This document shows positions 62,000 through 64,000 of a DNA stretch of 64,000 nt, one piece after another (the stretch's first letter is position 1; the number at the start of each line of letters is the position of its first letter). This DNA is from Anthracocystis setariae. Its lineage: Eukaryota; Basidiomycota; Ustilaginomycetes; Ustilaginales; Ustilaginaceae. Position numbers and translations under genes: made by a program. Location of the stretch: assembly GCA_928724745.1 (NCBI GenBank), contig CAKMXJ010000004.1, forward strand, positions 620,001 through 684,000, in the 5' to 3' direction. The notes under the pieces are model-generated. The model made no database searches. It had not been told where the DNA came from and saw only the letters and a list, made by a program, of their open reading frames with translations.

Positions 62000-63031
62000 C
62001 TACGTGAGTTGCCTCGAGGGAGCGACTGCAACGAGGTGCGAGCCGTCTATGAGCGAGTCGCTACCCAGCGGAGTCAGTCCAATTTTCGCACTTCTATAAG
62101 GCACAAGACTTGCGACAGCCTGTTTCGACGAGAGTGTACCTTCCACCATCCCGATCAGTCGAAAAATCGACCCGGGAGCACTTCCGGCGAGCGGAATGTG
62201 TTGCCAGATATAAGCTTGATGCTCTCTCCTACTTGAAACGGGCATGCGTCCAATTTGACGAGAGAAGACCGGCTGGCGGTTAACAATCGCAGACCGAAGT
62301 ACAAAGAGATCCTCCTTGATAAGCCACAGGTATCCCCTCGCGTTGCCAAAGGCTTCGTTGATCAGGCCTTGGGTAAGCTTTGTCCCTTGATAAGGATATA
62401 CCCTAGCTTCAACAGAACCTTCACTTATCGTTCTTACCCGCTCGAACCTGGGTTTGAGTTGTTCCAGGATGCTCATCCGTTCTGCGAACCCCATAGGAGC
62501 TGGGGCCATTTGATGATCGATCTCCAAACCAGGAGGTCTGCGTAAGCGCTCTGGCTCGTTGTTGCTGGGTATCGGCTGTGGCGATGCTCGATGGTACGGC
62601 GAAGTTTGTCGCCGCTCCGAGTGGGAACGAACAGGGCGAATTGGTGAGGCTGGTTCGTGAGGCAGCGGCTGATGCCAACTGTGAGTCGAAGAGCTCGGTT
62701 CGAACTGTTTCAAGTACGGTGATGCTTCATGTATATCATGGGCGAACAGATCTGAAGACGAGGGAAACTGCGATTCATGTCGAACCAATTCGGGTGCACC
62801 AGCTGGTGGGATGGTGCTAGCATGCTGAGCTGGAACAATGGCCGAACCAGATGATGAGTGAGCTCCTGCGGAAGATCCGCCTTGGATGAAGTGCTCCCAG
62901 TCAATTCGATACTCGTCGTCGAGCTCGGAAACGATTGATCGCAACAGTTCTTGGTTTGGTCTCGGCGCGTAGCTGCAGATGCTGAAGCAAGCCAACCACA
63001 GAGACACGAGATAGAGATGAAAGCTACGCAT
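62000..63031 (-). CDS. Predicted secreted protein, family B member 4
   Basis: The protein is 343 aa from the Met at 63031 (MRSFHLYLVSLWLACFSICSYA), which begins a signal peptide. The frame is open 29 codons further upstream to 63118, but that would bury the hydrophobic stretch. The middle (~60-200) is longer than in the other copies and is rich in Ser, Pro, His and Arg. The conserved end has VYPYQGTKLTQGLINEAFG, GRMPVSSRREHQAYIWQHIP and SIFRLIGMVEGT. A perfect TATATAAAG lies at 63385-63393, 354 bp upstream, so either the leader is long or it is spliced. Function unknown. Confidence 0.82.
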   Translation of the reverse strand: MRSFHLYLVSLWLACFSICSYAPRPNQELLRSIVSELDDEYRIDWEHFIQGGSSAGAHSSSGSAIVPAQHASTIPPAGAPELVRHESQFPSSSDLFAHDIHEASPYLKQFEPSSSTHSWHQPLPHEPASPIRPVRSHSERRQTSPYHRASPQPIPSNNEPERLRRPPGLEIDHQMAPAPMGFAERMSILEQLKPRFERVRTISEGSVEARVYPYQGTKLTQGLINEAFGNARGYLWLIKEDLFVLRSAIVNRQPVFSRQIGRMPVSSRREHQAYIWQHIPLAGSAPGSIFRLIGMVEGTLSSKQAVASLVPYRSAKIGLTPLGSDSLIDGSHLVAVAPSRQLT

Positions 63032-63737
63032 ATCGTCTTGGTGGTTTTGCTGGGCGATGAGTTTGATGGAATGTCTTGGCTGATCTTGAGAGTCGTGGTC
63101 TATGTTGACGATAGCCACAGCTCGTTATGGAACATTGCTGGGCAGCTTCGAGTTTTGGGGCTCTGGGGCTTTATGAATGTAGGGTGGTACAGACGGTCAA
63201 GGTGAGACTCGCGACCGGGTAGCTGTTTCCGCCACCCGCTGTCTTCAGTGCCCGGTAGAGCACACGTTGTATGCTTTCCCTCGGTCGGCCCTGCGTCTGC
63301 GTTGAATCAAAAAGCCATCACCGGGAACGAGGTGTGATACATTAACCAGTGATAATCGGAGCCTATGAGCCTGAGAGCAAGCCACTTTATATACCTCAGC
63401 TCAATGAAAGCAACGTCAGGGAGGGTAGGTCTTCATGACAACACAATGATCACATTCATTTGAACCTCCTCGATCCGGTCGACCAATAACTTGACTTACC
63501 AAGCTGAGCAGCGTTAGTTGAAATGAGACAGGCTCAGCAAGGGTCAGATATGATATGAGAACGTTGGTGCTGCTTCGGACTTGGCCGTGCAAAGTAGAGA
63601 AAGATTGAATGGATTTTTGCCAAAAGATCGCCAGTCAAATGAAGAACGATAGTAGTAGGAACTATGAAGCATACAAAGGCTTGCCCGGTTACGCAAGCGA
63701 ATTGAGGCTCAACACTGCGCCATATCCCTTTCGCACA
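63032..63737. other. Promoter region of family B member 4
   Basis: No gene seen. It contains the TATATAAAG box and the 3' flank of the partial fifth copy. Confidence 0.5.
63385..63393 (-). promoter_or_regulatory. TATA box, probably for family B member 4
   Basis: TATATAAAG on the - strand is a strong consensus. Its 354-bp distance from the ATG at 63031 is larger than for the neighbouring paralogues (~70 bp). Confidence 0.5.
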
Positions 63738-64000
63738 TTATGCAACCAAATGAAGATGGTAATAATTTACGATCGAGTCCGTCCCGAGACGATCTTCTTC
63801 GCCCCTTTTCGCCCTATAGCTTTTCATCCTGGTCAGTGGACTTCTCCAGCGTGTGCTGATACCCGTTTCAACCACGCCCACAAGCCGAAATATCGAGCCC
63901 CGTTGTTCTGTGGGCAGCCGCTGCCACACGTACAGCTGATAGTCCCTGAACCTTGAGACTGGCATTCCACCGTATAGACGGGTGTTAATGGGCGGTTCCT
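63738..64000 (-). CDS. Predicted secreted protein, family B member 5 (partial, cut by window edge)
   Basis: Only the last 87 codons are in the window; the frame is open to base 64000 and the true start lies outside. The visible part reads NTRLYGGMPVSRFRDYQLYVWQRLP (split here: GGMPVSRFRDYQ, LYVWQRLP), then SIFRLVGVVETG and LGTDSIVNYY before the stop. These match the C-terminal block of the other family B proteins. The internal Met at 63965 is not a plausible start. The array therefore continues past the right edge. Confidence 0.78.
   Translation of the reverse strand, partial: EPPINTRLYGGMPVSRFRDYQLYVWQRLPTEQRGSIFRLVGVVETGISTRWRSPLTRMKSYRAKRGEEDRLGTDSIVNYYHLHLVA

Noticed and set aside
1..64000. 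CRISPR arrays, bacterial operons or phage genes
   Set aside because: None seen; gene structure, introns and proteins are eukaryotic (fungal).

Overview
The window reads as nuclear DNA of a smut fungus (Ustilaginaceae; the Ustilago/Sporisorium type). The evidence is large, mostly intron-less ORFs rich in Ser/Pro/Gln, short GTAAGT-type introns where they occur, long pyrimidine-rich leaders, and a right end made of tandem, signal-peptide-bearing, otherwise unrecognised proteins, as in smut secreted-effector clusters. All calls are by eye from translated sequence; no database search was run and the species is not determined.

Layout. 1-7.0 kb is gene-poor and holds one apparently intact Tc1/mariner element (2586-3948, TA target duplication, 32-bp inverted repeats, DD34E transposase). 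7-25.7 kb carries a C2H2 transcription factor, a DEF1-like CUE/poly-Q protein (-), a dual-specificity phosphatase, a small-subunit catalase, and a 1678-aa protein (-) with twelve units of a 21-residue repeat. 26.5-38.4 kb carries a spliced TPR protein (-), a malic enzyme gene whose two alternative first exons appear to encode cytosolic and mitochondrial isoforms, a basic/proline-rich protein (-) and a RhoGEF (-). 39.3-44 kb has two neighbouring chromatin genes: a SAP30-type Sin3-binding protein and a DDT/WHIM-PHD protein. 44-48.9 kb is almost gene-free and full of microsatellites and homopolymers. 48.9-53.5 kb has an unknown protein, a SOM1-like twin CX9C mitochondrial protein (-) and an intracellular GH13 alpha-amylase.

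From 54.1 kb to the right edge there is a two-family cluster of predicted secreted proteins. Family A is two + strand paralogues of 374 aa each. Family B is five - strand paralogues: one decayed copy with a signal peptide and in-frame stops, three intact genes, and one cut by the window edge. The families converge tail to tail near 57 kb, with metabolic genes to the left.

The strongest leads are the malic-enzyme first exons joined at a shared NQD junction, the A/B secreted-protein cluster with its pseudogene, the 21-residue PGKL repeat protein, and the many noncoding CAGTACAG/CTGTACTG palindromes that match the tips of the mariner element.
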